Origin: Acanthaster planci
Taxonomy: Eukaryota > Echinodermata > Asteroidea > Valvatida > Acanthasteridae
Assembly (NCBI RefSeq): GCF_001949145.1
Contig: NW_019091409.1
Coordinates: 643,338 to 707,337 of the forward strand
Reading direction: 5' to 3'
DNA: 64,000 bases
The notes beneath the pieces are model-generated. The model searched no databases, was not told the origin of the DNA, and saw only the letters and a program-made list of their open reading frames with translations. Of the stretch, positions 1 through 12,554 are shown piece after piece (positions within the stretch are counted from its first letter, which is position 1; each line of letters opens with the position of its first letter). Both the position numbers and the translations under genes were made by a program.

Positions 1-1608
1 AGAAACTATTCATGAACATTATGCTCTGAGATATGGAAAACATCTTTTCATCACATTAAACAATCATAAAACAACAGTATATTCCACGGTCAGTGGATTC
101 TAAATTCACATCAAATCTGTAATCGTTTTCCTGAGTGTCTAAAATTGTGAAATTTAACCAAAGCCAAATCTAATAATTTTTAACAAAGACTCACGAATTT
201 TTGTCTATCAACGTGTTACTCAAGACTTGCCACATATCATTTCAAAACAATAATTCAGAACATGACAGGAACCAAAATAGTTCTTTACCCTTGTTCTTGC
301 TCAACAATAGCCTTTAAGTTAGGACCACTGCTGTCTTCATGGGTGCCTAGGTAACACCTGTCACTGACTGAGGAAAAACAATGAAAAGTTCAGTGAGTAA
401 AGGATGTGCAGATTCAGTCTGGATGCTAGCTATTTGGATGCTGGTTATTTTCCTTCCAAAGGCAGTTATCAATACAATGTTTGGTTTGCTTGAAGATGGT
501 TTCAACCAGCTGTTCCCATTTCATGGTGCACACTTTAACAGGTTTTGTCAATACCATGCTTGAAGAGAAGATACATATCCGGTGCAACCACGCTTACATG
601 ACCTTTAAGTTACCAATGTTTTAAAAATGGATCCATGTACTGTACTTATGCACTTTCACTACTAGTATGAGCAGGCTTTTTTAAAATTAGAGGCACATCA
701 GCCAGGCACAAGTGGGTGGTTTTTGGTAGCCGAGCCAAGCTATTTCTTCAGTGTACAACTCTGTGAGAGCAAAACTTGGTAATGGATTTAATAATGATAA
801 ATCACTAATCACCAGTAATTAAATCCATAGTCACATATAATGTTATTTACAATATGCCAAAAGTGCATGTCCATCATGGTCCATGAACAGCAGACAACAC
901 TCACACTGTGTCAATCAATGCCATCTTTGTAACCATGTTATTCTGCTAGCTTTATCATTTTGATTGACTATTCACCCTGAAGCAGAACACCACGACCAAT
1001 TCTTGGTCATTTTCATGTAACTCATCATTCGTAATTCTTTCAAATTGAAGAGATGAAGTGGAAATGGTGCTCAAGGGATATGGAGCCAAGAGGGGTCAGG
1101 TCAGAATGGGATGGAAGAAGTGGGGACGGGCAAAGTGGTAAACTTTGAGGCAAAGTTACCAACTACATTTTAAAGTCGGAGTGTAACACTCCTCATGCTC
1201 GCCAGCATATCAACAGCTTGCTAATGCTAGCCCTACTGTAGTGTTTACATGTATACTGCCCTTTGTACTATGGCGGCGTACATGTAAGCTTGCCTAACAG
1301 CGATAGCTTGCCCTCGATCCCACACATGTGCCGCTATTACAAGCTCCCATTAGATGAACACTCAGAAACAGTTCCGTATCAGGATATCACTTGACACCTC
1401 GTGCACACAAACCCTGTGAGATGGGTCTGAAAAAAATTCTGTGTTTCTAAGTTAATGCTTCAATATTTTCCCTGCTAATTTTTTTTTGCCCCGACTCTAC
1501 CAAGCCTGGGTACATGTACATGTACTTACCAGTAGCTAGAAACCCTGCCAGATGCATCAGACTGCATCATTTGTCACAGTGGATTGCCTGCCCAAAATAC
1601 TAACATGT
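1..1608. other. Intergenic, nothing recognised
   Basis: There are no coding exons, RNA genes or clear inverted-repeat elements, only scattered TACATGTA words near 1250-1530. The short open frame at 381-563 has no recognisable features. Confidence 0.5.
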
Positions 1609-2066
1609 AAGGCTGTGCCGAATGTCTGAATAACCGAATATTTGATTGATTATTGAATATTTGAATAAGATTTTTCAAATTTGAATTTTCAAATGCAAAA
1701 TTCATGAAAAGGGAGGGAGAAGTTTCTTTTGTTTTAAATGAGAAAAATTGCACTATGGAGGCTTGTTCCAAGCAGATTCAAATGAAAAGCGACAGAAACC
1801 TTACAATAATTTAAAAGGTACATAAAATTCAAAAAGAATACATGTACACTTTCAACAGGAAAGAAGTATTATTTGTCTCTGAAAACTTGCTAAATCTTGG
1901 CTGGAGATACATGTACTCGTAGGCATGAGAAGCTATTACAGTGATTATAATGCACAACTGTGTACGTTAAATTGCAACTAATTTTTTACAGTATATTTGG
2001 ATATTCGATCAAATTGAGGGTCAAATATTCGAATAGTAAATTTTTTAAATTGACTCAGCCCTATCA
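1609..2066. mobile_element. AT-rich MITE-like element with GGGCTG ends
   Basis: The left end AAGGCTGTGCCGAATGTCTG and the inverse of the right end AGGGCTGAGTCAATTT are alike. Both are followed inward by AATATTCG/CGAATATTTG words. The match is loose and no target duplication was settled. Confidence 0.4.
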
Positions 2067-2156
2067 ACAAGATCCAACAGGTCAACTCTCCCCAAGGTCA
2101 AACAGCCTGGGAGTGTGTGGTTGCTAGTCACCACAAAATCCAACGTTGGCATTGCT

Positions 2157-2336
2157 TAATGGGACTACAATCCTGAACAAATTTTGTTGGGCCTCCATTC
2201 CAAGGACCCCCTTTCAATGTTGGGCCTATGCATGCTGTCTGCGTTCCGGCTGGACATGACAACATTGAGGGGGGGGGAGAGCATATGGCTATTGCCAAGT
2301 ATCCCAACAATTTTGTCCAGGACTGTAGTCCCAACA
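2157..2336. mobile_element. Small foldback MITE of about 180 bp
   Basis: The left arm 2159-2193 (TGGGACTACAATCCTGAACA) is inverted at 2301-2335 (TTTTGTCCAGGACTGTAGTC). A second inner stem pairs CCCCTTTCAATGTTG with CAACATTGAGGGGG. Confidence 0.65.
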
Positions 2337-2483
2337 CGGCTGCTGCTGTTGATTGCCAAGGGCATCAAAGTGCATCAGACTTTTTCAGCTGATGCACTTT
2401 GCTGCATCTGGCAGGGTTAGGGTTAAGACATGTTATCGCTAATATGATGGCTAATAAACTTCTGTGACTAGGCGGTGTGATGT

Positions 2484-3314
2484 TGCATGAAGTTACTTAT
2501 TCCTTGTTTGATGCTCGACATTCAGCATTGAATAAGTAGCGTTTGATATTCAGGATGCACACCCCTAAAAGCAATGGAGTACATAAGGGACAAAAAACAA
2601 ACTGTGCCAACAACGTTTTAAGGCTTGTTTGACGCAGAAGGGCCCCATGCCCTGATTTGTGAGGAGTCGTCACTGATTGAGGAGAACAATGACATCAGAT
2701 TCAACATAATCTCCAGGCAGGGCATGGGTTTGGGTACTTTATTTCAATTTGAGAAAAGTGTGGTGTGATGCTCGGGTTTGCAAGCAAAGAACTCCATCAA
2801 CAAGACCATCGTCAAAGCCGTTGTAACCGTGGAAAACTGTCTTGCCCTGGTTGAAATGGAGGCCACGGGGTTGCTAAAGTGTACAGAAACTTCAGACAGA
2901 CTTTGAAAAAAGAAGTTTAGAGCTGGGGCATGGGATTGATGTATATTATTTCAGTTGACTGAAATAATTTCAATGAAAACAGAATGTATAAAACCAACCT
3001 TTATTTTTCCTCTAATAATAACACTGACGTAAAAAAACCATCACCAACATTGAGGGCTTGTTTGACCCTGAAAAACCTGTGCCCTTGGTTCCCTCTGTGG
3101 GAGAGAGTTGTTTTTGTATACATCACTGTGAAATGGCACGTATGCATGGTGGCAAAGTGTACAATGTAGTTTTTTGGTCCCATTTGCACTCCATCGCTTT
3201 TAGGGGTGTGCATCCTGAATGTCAAACTGTTACTTTTTTAACGTTAGAATATCAAATGGTTACTTGTTTGACACTGAATGCCAAATGTCGAACGAACGAG
3301 AATCTAACTTCACA
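2484..3314. mobile_element. Inverted-repeat element related to 4033-5710
   Basis: The left arm 2484-2602 (TGAAGTTACTTATTCCTTGT ... GATGCACACCCCTAAAAGC) is the inverse of 3168-3314. No protein is encoded; the 143-residue frame at 3058-3489 runs through the right arm. Confidence 0.7.
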
Positions 3315-3969
3315 ACAGTCTGTGACTAGTGTAAGGGGAATTAGGAAAATAGGAAGATGGAAACACTTTATATACTTCTCTTTTAGTGGGAATGGGAACA
3401 AACTGAAGAACCCAACTTTCCTTTATAGCCTATATAAGCAGAAACTATTAACTAGGCTTGGTTATATTTGTGATATATGTGAAAATTAATCCTTAGCCTA
3501 TGGAAATGACATTGATAGAATACACTGAAATATTACATTCTGCACGTTCAGCTCCATGAAATGATTTTGTTGCAGCCAGAGGGGGTATCACTTCCTCGAT
3601 TTTCAGAATTAACAAATCGTAATTTCCTTTGGCAACTCTTTGAGTAGCATCTGAGAGAATAGTTCCGCCAGAATATTATTAGTGTGGACAATAAAATTTA
3701 AGTCAGTAGGAGAAAGAATGAGTACCTGCAGTGGCTAGGGAGCAACCCACAAGGCACTGGCATCCCATCCACGGGAAAACAGAAATATTTTTTTATGTAG
3801 TTTTGCAAGGGATCCAAATATAAACACCAACCTGGCTCAGACCAGATCAGACCGATGGGTAATGAACACAGACTGAGGGCCTTGAGTGGTGGACGGCCGT
3901 TACAGGGAATACATGTTTTATGCTATACTGGAAGGGGATGCGTAATGTCGGCATCGATGTAACTTCATT

Positions 3970-4032
3970 GGTCTTTTTCATCGCACTTTTGTCATCGCAC
4001 TTTTTCCATCACTCTTTTTCCACTGCTCTTTC
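3970..4032 (+). repeat. Short pyrimidine-rich tandem repeat
   Basis: Variants of CTTTTTCATCGCA repeat about four times, immediately before the left arm of the 4033-5710 element. Confidence 0.5.
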
Positions 4033-5710
4033 TTGATAGATTAAAAGAGATTGATCGATGTACTAAAAGACCAATTGATCTAAGTAGACAGTAGAAGAAT
4101 GATTGATCGATGGGTGGTGTGAAGTTAGTTCTTCATTCCTCGTTTGACGTTCGACATTCAATGTTGAACAATTAACTGTGTCATATTCTAACTTTAAATA
4201 AGTAACAATTTGACATTCAGGGTGCACACGCCTAAGGGAAAAAAAAAACCAAAATCTACCGCGAACGTCCAAATCCATTCATGTACGCAAATTACATTGT
4301 ACGTGCCTTTTCAGAATAATGTATAAACAACTCTATCCAGTGTTGTAGTTGAGACCTTTATGTCCGAGACCGAGACCAAGACCGAGACCAGCTCTTTCAA
4401 GACCGAGACCAGAACTTCGAGACCGAGACTTTTGCAGTTCGAGACCGAGACCAAGATGACCGAGACCGAGACCTTGCACAACATACTGTATACAATATAT
4501 AGGCCTACATGTAGTTCATTGATGGTAAACGTGGTTGACAATTGGCATTAAACAGCAAAATTAAGTGCAAATTTTACATGTGAAGCACACATTCCAGCTT
4601 TGATTTCATTCTTTATCGTGAATACCATGTCGTATATGTTCCAAGAATACATGCGGAATTGCGTGCAGTTTGGAACTAATCACATTCGGAGGTAAACTTG
4701 CGCTGCAAGCAGCACTGCTGTATACATACAGTATGTGTGCTATATGTACCGTATGATCCGGGTACGTGATTTTGCCGCAGCCGAGCATGAATTGTTGACG
4801 CACATTTTCTGCATTTCTGTCATGGTCTCGGCAGGTCTCGGGTGGGAGACCCGAAACCTCGGCATCCGAGACCGAGACCAACCCTCCCGAGACCGAGACT
4901 CTTGTAGGCCGAGACCAAGACCGAGACCTCAAAAAAAGGTCTCGAGACGGTCTCGAGACCGAGACCAGGTCTCGAAACCTCCAACACTAACTCTCTCCCA
5001 CAAAGGGAACCTTGGGCGTAGGGTTCTTCGGGGCCAAACAGGTAACCGGTCAAAGAAGCCTGAGGTGTAGGCGATTGTGTGTTGTGTTTTGGCACTGTAA
5101 ATATTAGAAGAGAGATACAGGTTAATGTTATCTTCTCCTTGTTTTCACCGAACTGTTCAACTCAAACGAAATCAGTCAGACGCCCCAGCCATCAACGTTC
5201 TTTTTTTGGTGCCTTTCTTTACACTTTAGTGACCCTTTGCCTGCATTTCAACCGGGCAAAGGCAGTTTTCCACGGTCAAAAGGGCTTTGAAGAAAGTCGT
5301 GTCTCTTCGCTGGACTTCTTCGCTTGCAAACCAGAGTGGACAAGTGAATGCCTAACACTACACTGAATTAAAATACCAGAACCCCATGCCCCGCCTGGAA
5401 ATTACATCGAATCTGCATGTCATTGTTCTCAATCAGGGACAACTCCTCAAAAACCGGGGAATGGGGTCCTTTGAGGTGAAACAAACCCTGAAATGTAGGC
5501 ACGGATTTTGACGGCCGTGTCCTTATTCGAGGAAAAAACACTTATAAATGTCAAATGGTTACTTATTCAACGTTCGAATATGAAACGAATACTTGTTCCA
5601 CATTGAATGTCGAACGTCAAACGAGGAATTAACTTCACATCGGTTGATCGATGTAGGGGAACAATCGATTGATGAAGGGGAACGATCAATCAATGCTAAA
5701 GAATGATCGA
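4033..5710. mobile_element. Large inverted-repeat element containing a nested hAT-like MITE
   Basis: The arms at about 4033-4235 and 5535-5710 are inverted: GATTGATCGATG clusters, GTGAAGTTA, CTCGTTTGACGTTCGACATT, AATAAGTAAC and ATTTGACATT. The 4338-4989 element is nested inside. The shorter relative at 2484-3314 shares the inner arm. Confidence 0.65.
4338..4989. mobile_element. hAT-like MITE rich in CCGAGACCGAGACC repeats
   Basis: The ends CAGTGTTG...CAACACTA are flanked by the 8-bp near-duplicates ACTCTATC (4330-4337) and ACTCTCTC (4990-4997). Subterminal arrays of GAGACCGAGACC lie at 4358-4480 and 4820-4975. An 8-bp duplication with a CAGTGTTG end is typical of hAT. Frames such as ETETKTET are repeat artefacts. 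Confidence 0.7.
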
Positions 5711-6223
5711 CAGGCTTATGTTGCCTCCAAGTTTTTGCCTCTTTGGCGTTCTATACATGTATAATAATAAGTGAGATAAATGTAAGCCGAGACCTGCTAT
5801 GCTGGACCATGGAGGTAGAATCACCTCCATGGCTGGACAGGACTGGCACAGTGGCAGTGGCATGACGAGTGCAAATTCGGTCTACCATTTTCACGCTTGT
5901 AATTTGTATCATGGACCTCCATGCTTGTATTTAGCCCCTACCTGTCAAAATACCAACTAGTGGTGGCCTTTCAGTGTCATCACGGAGCTCATCAGCTTTA
6001 TTTGCCATACTAAAAGCAGGTCTTGAAGCTGAAGAAAGCACTCATGAGACAGCGACAGTTTTCCGTTTTCACGGTGCGATGACTTCATGTAATAATGCAG
6101 CCAACTACGAGGAATCCGACAAGAATCAAGCAACGCAGCATGCAGACTGCCACAATGCATGCAGCCACAACACAGCCACTGTGTTCCGACTAAGGCTGTG
6201 AATAATACGGTCGCCTACAATAG

Positions 6224-6239
6224 CCACAAGCTTGTGGCA
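6224..6239. repeat. 16-bp perfect palindrome
   Basis: GCCACAAGCTTGTGGC is self-complementary. A separate hairpin of 10-bp arms (CCATGGAGGT...ACCTCCATGG) lies at about 5806-5831. No function is evident. Confidence 0.8.
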
Positions 6240-6420
6240 ATTAGCCACTTTTAGGTCTACGATATGTGGCTCGAGGTACGACATTTCAAATTCAACCCGA
6301 AGCGCGGCGTCGGATCCGGTGGCCGCATTTAAGATTCGGGATATTGCATCACTCAGATTTCGTGGAATGCAGCAACACCGTTTTTATTTTACTTCGCATT
6401 TGACTACACATCTCTCAGAA

Positions 6421-6432
6421 CATCCCATAATA
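6421..6432 (+). promoter_or_regulatory. Exact match to the vertebrate ZNF410 recognition 12-mer
   Basis: CATCCCATAATA is the reported consensus of mammalian ZNF410, as I recall it. A single copy occurs here, about 36 kb from the ZNF410-like coding start. The match is exact, but one site may be chance, and known strong targets carry clusters. Confidence 0.25.
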
Positions 6433-7353
6433 CACCACTGGTTACGAACAAAACTTGATAACAAAGTGTATTTTGGAGTTTTATAATCTGGTAGTGCAGT
6501 GCAGCTCCATTCGCATGATACGCCAACGAACTCATAGTGTGTGGTTTTATCAGGTATTTTATCTTTCTTTTTTCTCTGACCATTTTGTCAATTTTATTTG
6601 AAGTTCAAGTAAGGAGTTGCGAGAGAAGTCGGCGAGATGCCTTTCGCACAGAGCTCTGGAAGTGCCACCCGACTTAATGAGATCCAGAAATGTTTGGGAT
6701 GATGACATAATACAGGCAAGATGTCGACATACCGATATAATTTATCATGGGCTGATGACACCGTACAAGTAAGTTAATTAGATCGACCTACTGTGAACTA
6801 AGATAAATGCTGGATGGAAAAAACATCAGCCTACGCTACTGATGCCCAGACCTCCATATTAAACTAACCATAATTGTACAGCGGGACGATCACAAGAAGT
6901 AAAGTAGACAGTGACGTAACAGGATTTTACTCGTGGGGACACAATGGGGGCACCAGCATCTTATGAGGTCACGAGCTTTCAGTGGTGTGGTTTTTGGGGC
7001 AAGTTTTTGTTAGCCTTGTTCAATATCCAATCATCCCTTTTTTCAGCAGGGGGGGCACATGCCCCCACAAATTCCCGGTGCCCCTCAGCCCCCCCCCTGC
7101 TACGCAACTGAGTAAACATAACACTTGTGGGATATTGTTACAACAGAATAAATGAACCCAGTATGTCGTCGTGCAACTTTTACGATGTCGTCACCCCATT
7201 GTAGATTATCACAGGATGTCGACATCTTGCCATCTCGACAAGTCAGATGGCACTTCTAGAGCTCCATACTTCCGCGTATCCGATTAGACGCCATAACCGC
7301 GGTGGCTCCGCACCATTGATCTCCATTATATACAATGCTCCGCACTCACTATA

Positions 7354-7447
7354 NNNNNNNNNNNNNNNNNNNNNNNNNNNNNNNNNNNNNNNNNNNNNNN
7401 NNNNNNNNNNNNNNNNNNNNNNNNNNNNNNNNNNNNNNNNNNNNNNN
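7354..7447. other. Assembly gap (94 N)
   Basis: This is unsequenced. The left flank is unusually CpG-rich (CCGCGTATCCG, CCGCGGTGG). Confidence 0.99.
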
Positions 7448-8472
7448 GACAATGACCAACACAAAGCGGGGGGGGTCTCTCCGTCTCATACCTTGCTGCA
7501 TATGGCACTCAAGAACACCTTTCACTTGACGCGTGCGTGCATTTGGCACGACACCTTGTTGGTCGAAGAGGCATTAACGCGCGCGTACCACATGTCCACG
7601 AGCGTTGTGCCCTGCAATAATGGCTTCTAATTCTGGTTGTCGAATTACACTATACAAGCCATAATTTTTTTTATAAATTTGCTATTTAGGAAATAAATAT
7701 CCACTGATATCTTAATTTCATTATCCATCATGATCTCATCATGTGCGGCGGGTACCGGGTACTTTGAGGAAATATCCGGCATGCATTGCTAGGAGTAGGC
7801 ATATGAATTTTGCTTTCAATCCCTACCACCAGGCGCGTTTCTGGGGCCATTTCTGTTTGGGGAGGCTCGACCCACAGACATCATATTATACAAAATATTG
7901 ACTACTTCGAGTGGTACAGTGAAACAACCCTCCTCAGGTGATCCATGGAGTATCATTATTTTCCAGAGGCGAAGCTAAGGGGAAAATAATGATATGCCCA
8001 TAGATACCAAGATATAAAGCAGTCAGTATTCGTTTCATAAGACCTCACCCACAGATTTACTCTATGAGCTGCAGAGGTGGTCGCAAGTCAATTTTATAAG
8101 TCCAAGCCAAGTCAAAAACTGATGGGCCCTAGTTACAAGTCAAGTCACGGTTCATAAAAATAGCAACGACAGGCGACGTTAACTGACTCAAGCCTACAAC
8201 TCTGATGAGCCGAAATACACGCCTGGGTTCGTTGCTACGGATATAGTTCTTTTTTCAGAGCGAGGCTGCATGTGTATAGGCTTTTGGGAGTGGCGGTGCA
8301 AAAATAGCAAAACTAAGCAAGCGTCACACGAGCGATTTCGGCCAATAAAGAATCTGTGGGCGAGTGTAAAAACGCATAGACCACCAATCTCGCGCTTATA
8401 AGCGTGATTTCGAAAAGGATCCGGTTCGTGACTTCGTCACAAAGGCAGACGCGCCACGATTTGCAGGCTCCC

Positions 8473-8591
8473 ATTGGACGATCGCTGAAGTTGTGCGTTA
8501 ACATCTGGTTCACGTAAACGGCAATCAATGCATGTAACTCAATGTGCAGTGCTAGTGTTTAGTGGGCGTGGTTTAAACTTACGTGACGTCA
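8473..8591 (+). promoter_or_regulatory. Candidate promoter-like motif cluster
   Basis: ATTGG (inverted CCAAT, 8473-8477), GGGCGTGG (8564-8571) and a perfect CRE TGACGTCA (8584-8591) occur within 120 bp in a locally CpG-rich stretch. A second CRE lies at 9988-9995. It might drive the unexplained plus-strand region to the right. No TSS evidence. Confidence 0.2.
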
Positions 8592-11500
8592 AACTTACGA
8601 ACCGGATGGGCAAACAATTAACGGGAGAAACGGTGGATGGCAGCGTGTTCAGCGCATTACGCACACTTGAACACACTCAAGTTACCTTCATTTGTTTACA
8701 TGTGCTCCAAAAATACTTTTTTACTTTTTGGGACTGTTATCTTTTCTTTTCAAGTATTGCAACTGCAATCTACATGTGCCCGGCCAGATTAAGTAAAATT
8801 CAAATGAATTTTTACAATCAATTAATGGCTTCATAGAATTTTAATGCTGGAATTCTTCATCTGTGGGTAAATTCCCTATATAGTATAGGCCTACCCGAGG
8901 GGTGAATGAGCCAATACTTTTGTCGGTCGCAGCGTACTAAATGTTTTACGAAATGTTCATGCAGATTTGAATGTGATCTAGTGGTCTATGCGTTTACTGT
9001 GGCTCGACCCTTCGCACCGGAAGTCACCTTTTGCACTCTTTATACAAGAGACCCTCGCTACTGCTCTTTCAATAGGGGGGGTGTATATTTAGCATAATGA
9101 CCCTGCAATAATGAAGACCGCGTTGCGAGCCCAATATTTTCAAGCTTTTTTGGGAGGGACAGACCATTTTGGGGGGTAAGGGGAATACTGTATTTGCCCC
9201 TTCGCCCCCCGGTAGAACCGCCCCTGCCTGCCCCTCATTTTCCCTGCCTATCCCTCATTATTGTTGTCTTCGTGGTATTAATCTTTTCTCCCAAACTCGT
9301 GAGGTGACTGTTGCATAATAGATGTATTTCATTTCAATGTAAAGTGCTCTGAAGCGGCTAGGGAATGATCTAGTTTCCGCACAGGCGGCCATCCAGAAAA
9401 GACGAAGCTTGCGTGGCATTGTATGTACACTTGGCATTGCATGTATTTACACAAAAGAAGGGCAATGCCTGCATAAACCCAAAAGTAGAAAATGAGTCAA
9501 CATGCTGGCTTACGTTTTACATAATTTCTATTTTTATTGGGGTTGTCAATATTCTTATGACATCCGTGATCGAGTGTTGCAACGTTTTTGTTATGGTTTA
9601 GGAATTTCCGGAATGTTCTGTTCGTTGTGTGCTGAGTTACATGTAACAACACGTTTAACGAACATGCAGCTGGGCACGTATCCTTGCGGTTTTGTGACGT
9701 ATAGCGCCGCCGCTCTCCATCACCTAGACAATATTCATGCGCAAGGCCAAAATGTTTATTTACAAATTCGTGTGGCTAAACTTACTGCAGCCGTCAATGG
9801 GTAACTGCTTTTTTGCTATGGTCAAAAAAGTAGGAATACGTGCCAACTTGTTTCGTTAGGTGGCTTTGATTTTAATTTCAATATAATTGCAATAAAATCA
9901 TTTCAAAATATTCCAAAGATGCATAAGTTGGGGGCTTTAGCTGATTCACAGAATATCTTAAACTCCTGTTCCAGCTCTAGATGTTCATGACGTCAGTCTG
10001 GCGATGCGTACTATATTTTTATGGTAAAGGATATCGCAGTAATTTGGGTTTTTATGGTATAAAATCCCTGTTGGAACTACGAAATCTGGGGGTGTCAGCG
10101 AATTGCGTCTGTTGGGCGTTGTGTTGGAAGAGTTGGTTGTGATGATTTGTGTTCATCATGTCACTTTTTTCGGGTTTTCTCGTTCTGGAAAAAATCTTTT
10201 CGGATTTTTCTTAGAGATAGGAATTTCAGTGATTCGCAAAACTTCAGAATGCAGTTTCGGTGATGTCTACTTTTTGGTTCGATGTAGAATTATCTCACTC
10301 AATTGTAGACGGACGAAGCATGCGTTCGCATGGTTGGCCACCGCCTTAATTTGTAAACAAGTCTCAAGTTTGAAGACATTGAATTTCTCAGAAGATCCAT
10401 CATGTTTCAGTTTATTATGCCTTTGTTTTCCCGACGAATCTTCAGCACCTGTACAACCGTCCAAGGCGACACAAAGTTTTCTTCAAAGACTAGTGTAGGA
10501 AGACATGTTGTTCATATGCGGAGCATTGACTCAAACGATTGACCATGTTGACGTTAACTTCAGACGTACGTCATTTGTGTACGTTCATATCTAGAATATT
10601 CGACAGGTTTTTTGCAGTTGTACATTTTGATCTTGTAACTTGTCAAAAAGCGAAGTTTTCGGCTTGTCAGCTTCTGTCTGTTGTTTAAACTAAATTGTGC
10701 CCCTCTGGCAGTATCATGCAAGCTCTTGAAGCTGTGGCTGGTCTTCCAACATTCAAGACACATGAGAAATGGTAAGGAGAGGCATTTTTTTAAATTGTTG
10801 CACCAAGTGTAGGCCTAACTGCATTGTGTTCATAAAACAAGATGATACAAAGCCTGAATCATTCATACTTGATGGCAGTCGTAAATAACTCTTTGAACAT
10901 GTTGAAGTGTATGCATGTAAGTTGTTTGTGGACATGGTGTATGGTTGGCCGTATTTGCTCAGTTTTCTGTTCTAGGCCTATTTTCAGTGGGGCATGAATT
11001 AGTAAATCTTCTAAAGACATAAGAAAAATAATAAAATTAAAAATTACATTTTAATGGCCACTGATAACTAAGCAGCTTTGACTACTCCAGGTTGACTGCC
11101 AGTCATTTCAATACATGTAGCCAAGGCCAACTCGCGTAATTCTTATGTCATTGTACCCATCATGCCCATGTTCTAACTTGATTGTTGCAGTGCCATTTAC
11201 ATACATGTATATGAATCCATTTGTCACTGTGGACATAATTGTTTACTTTGAATGTATGAATGAATAGTGTGGCGCCTGTGTACATACATGATAGGTTGGA
11301 AATGTAGCCAGCACACAATAAGTATATCGAGTGTTTCGTAGCTCCATGTTGGAAGCCTTTCTTATTTTTGCCCAACGCTCCCATCCCTTCTAATTACCCC
11401 TGTGAGCAAACTTTCTGTTCCTATCCGGTAAATCATGTAAATAGGGCTGGCTGGTGAAAGGATAAAGTCGTGATGAATGACTATAATTTAAAAAGAAAAA

Positions 11501-12554
11501 TCAAAATTGCTAGTATTTTTGCATTGGTGATAAGGGGTGTGTTTTCATATCCCGATTTATTGCTCAACCCAAGTTTCTGGGGAAAAATTAATATTTTGTT
11601 TTGTTTACCCTGAAACTTCAATGACTTCATCTGAGCAAACTCAAGCTTTGTTTACAAGATTAAAGTGTACCACGTGAATTCACAAGATTGCTCGTACAAT
11701 TGTGGGGTTTTTGTTACCAGCATGGGATCTCAAAGTTAAAGTTTGAAGCGTTACAAATCCCAACACGGCATTTTTGCCACATGTGACATGATAATACACA
11801 CATAGCACTTGGTGCCAATTTTGCAGGTTGCAATAACACGTACATGTATTATAATTTCAAGGAAATTGAAACATTACTTGAAGACAGGTTACATGTACAT
11901 ATGTTGAAATACATATGTTTGTGCGGCCAGCACAAAATGCATTTTTTTTCTAAGTTGCATTGTTCGTGCGCTGGTAAGTCTGAGCGAGTTTTTAATATTG
12001 CACAATTGTTGGGCAATTTTATCACTGTACTGATGTCACTGGGGGAAAAACAACTCGGGAAAAAAAATCAGGATTGCCAGCTCTAGTTAACCAATGGCCA
12101 AGTAGGAATTTCATTCCTTCAATTCCGCCTGTTTTGTTTCTTTATCTAGATGCTTCAGTGGTCAGAAAATGCCAAACTGCAAATTGAAGCTTAACTCAAT
12201 GAGAATGAAGCCAGCCAAGTAAGAAGTTCATGTGATAACCCTGAAAAGGAATAGTCCGAAGTGTATGATACATCAAATTTAGTCAAAGTATTCTCTCCAC
12301 GACACACTTTTGGAAGTACATGTAGTCACATAAGCTGAAGACAAGAATTCATCCATCTCGGAAATTAATTCTTATTGTGAAATGTTCAAGTGGAAATTGA
12401 AAATCTATAGCGAGATAAAGTACAGCCTCTGAAGCAAATCAGCGAAGTCATGAAAAATGAAACTTGTATACTGTGTCAACATTATTCCCACCTAGAGGGA
12501 AGGGTTCTTTTGTGTGTTGTCTCCAAATATCATTTAAGTCCAGGGGGGAATGCT

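Larger units (their letters stand above)
5711..9400. other. Intergenic, mostly featureless, with some CpG-rich stretches
   Basis: No coding exon is recognised. Apart from the palindromes near 5806 and 6224, the 12-mer at 6421, the gap at 7354 and the motif cluster at 8473, only G/C homopolymer runs (7040-7100, 9160-9210) stand out. Confidence 0.5.

Noticed and set aside
3058-3489. 143-residue plus-strand open frame
   Set aside because: Most of it is the right arm of the 2484-3314 inverted-repeat element; the matching left arm does not encode it.
7250-7320. Vector-like polylinker words (TCTAGAGCTCC, CCGCGGTGG) next to the assembly gap
   Set aside because: The order and spacing do not match a cloning-vector polylinker and intervening sequence looks genomic; a vector screen would settle it.
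10103-10498. 131-residue plus-strand open frame at the left edge of the unexplained region
   Set aside because: The amino-acid composition (Phe/Cys/Leu/Ser) matches T-rich noncoding DNA; no domain, signal peptide or splice support is seen.
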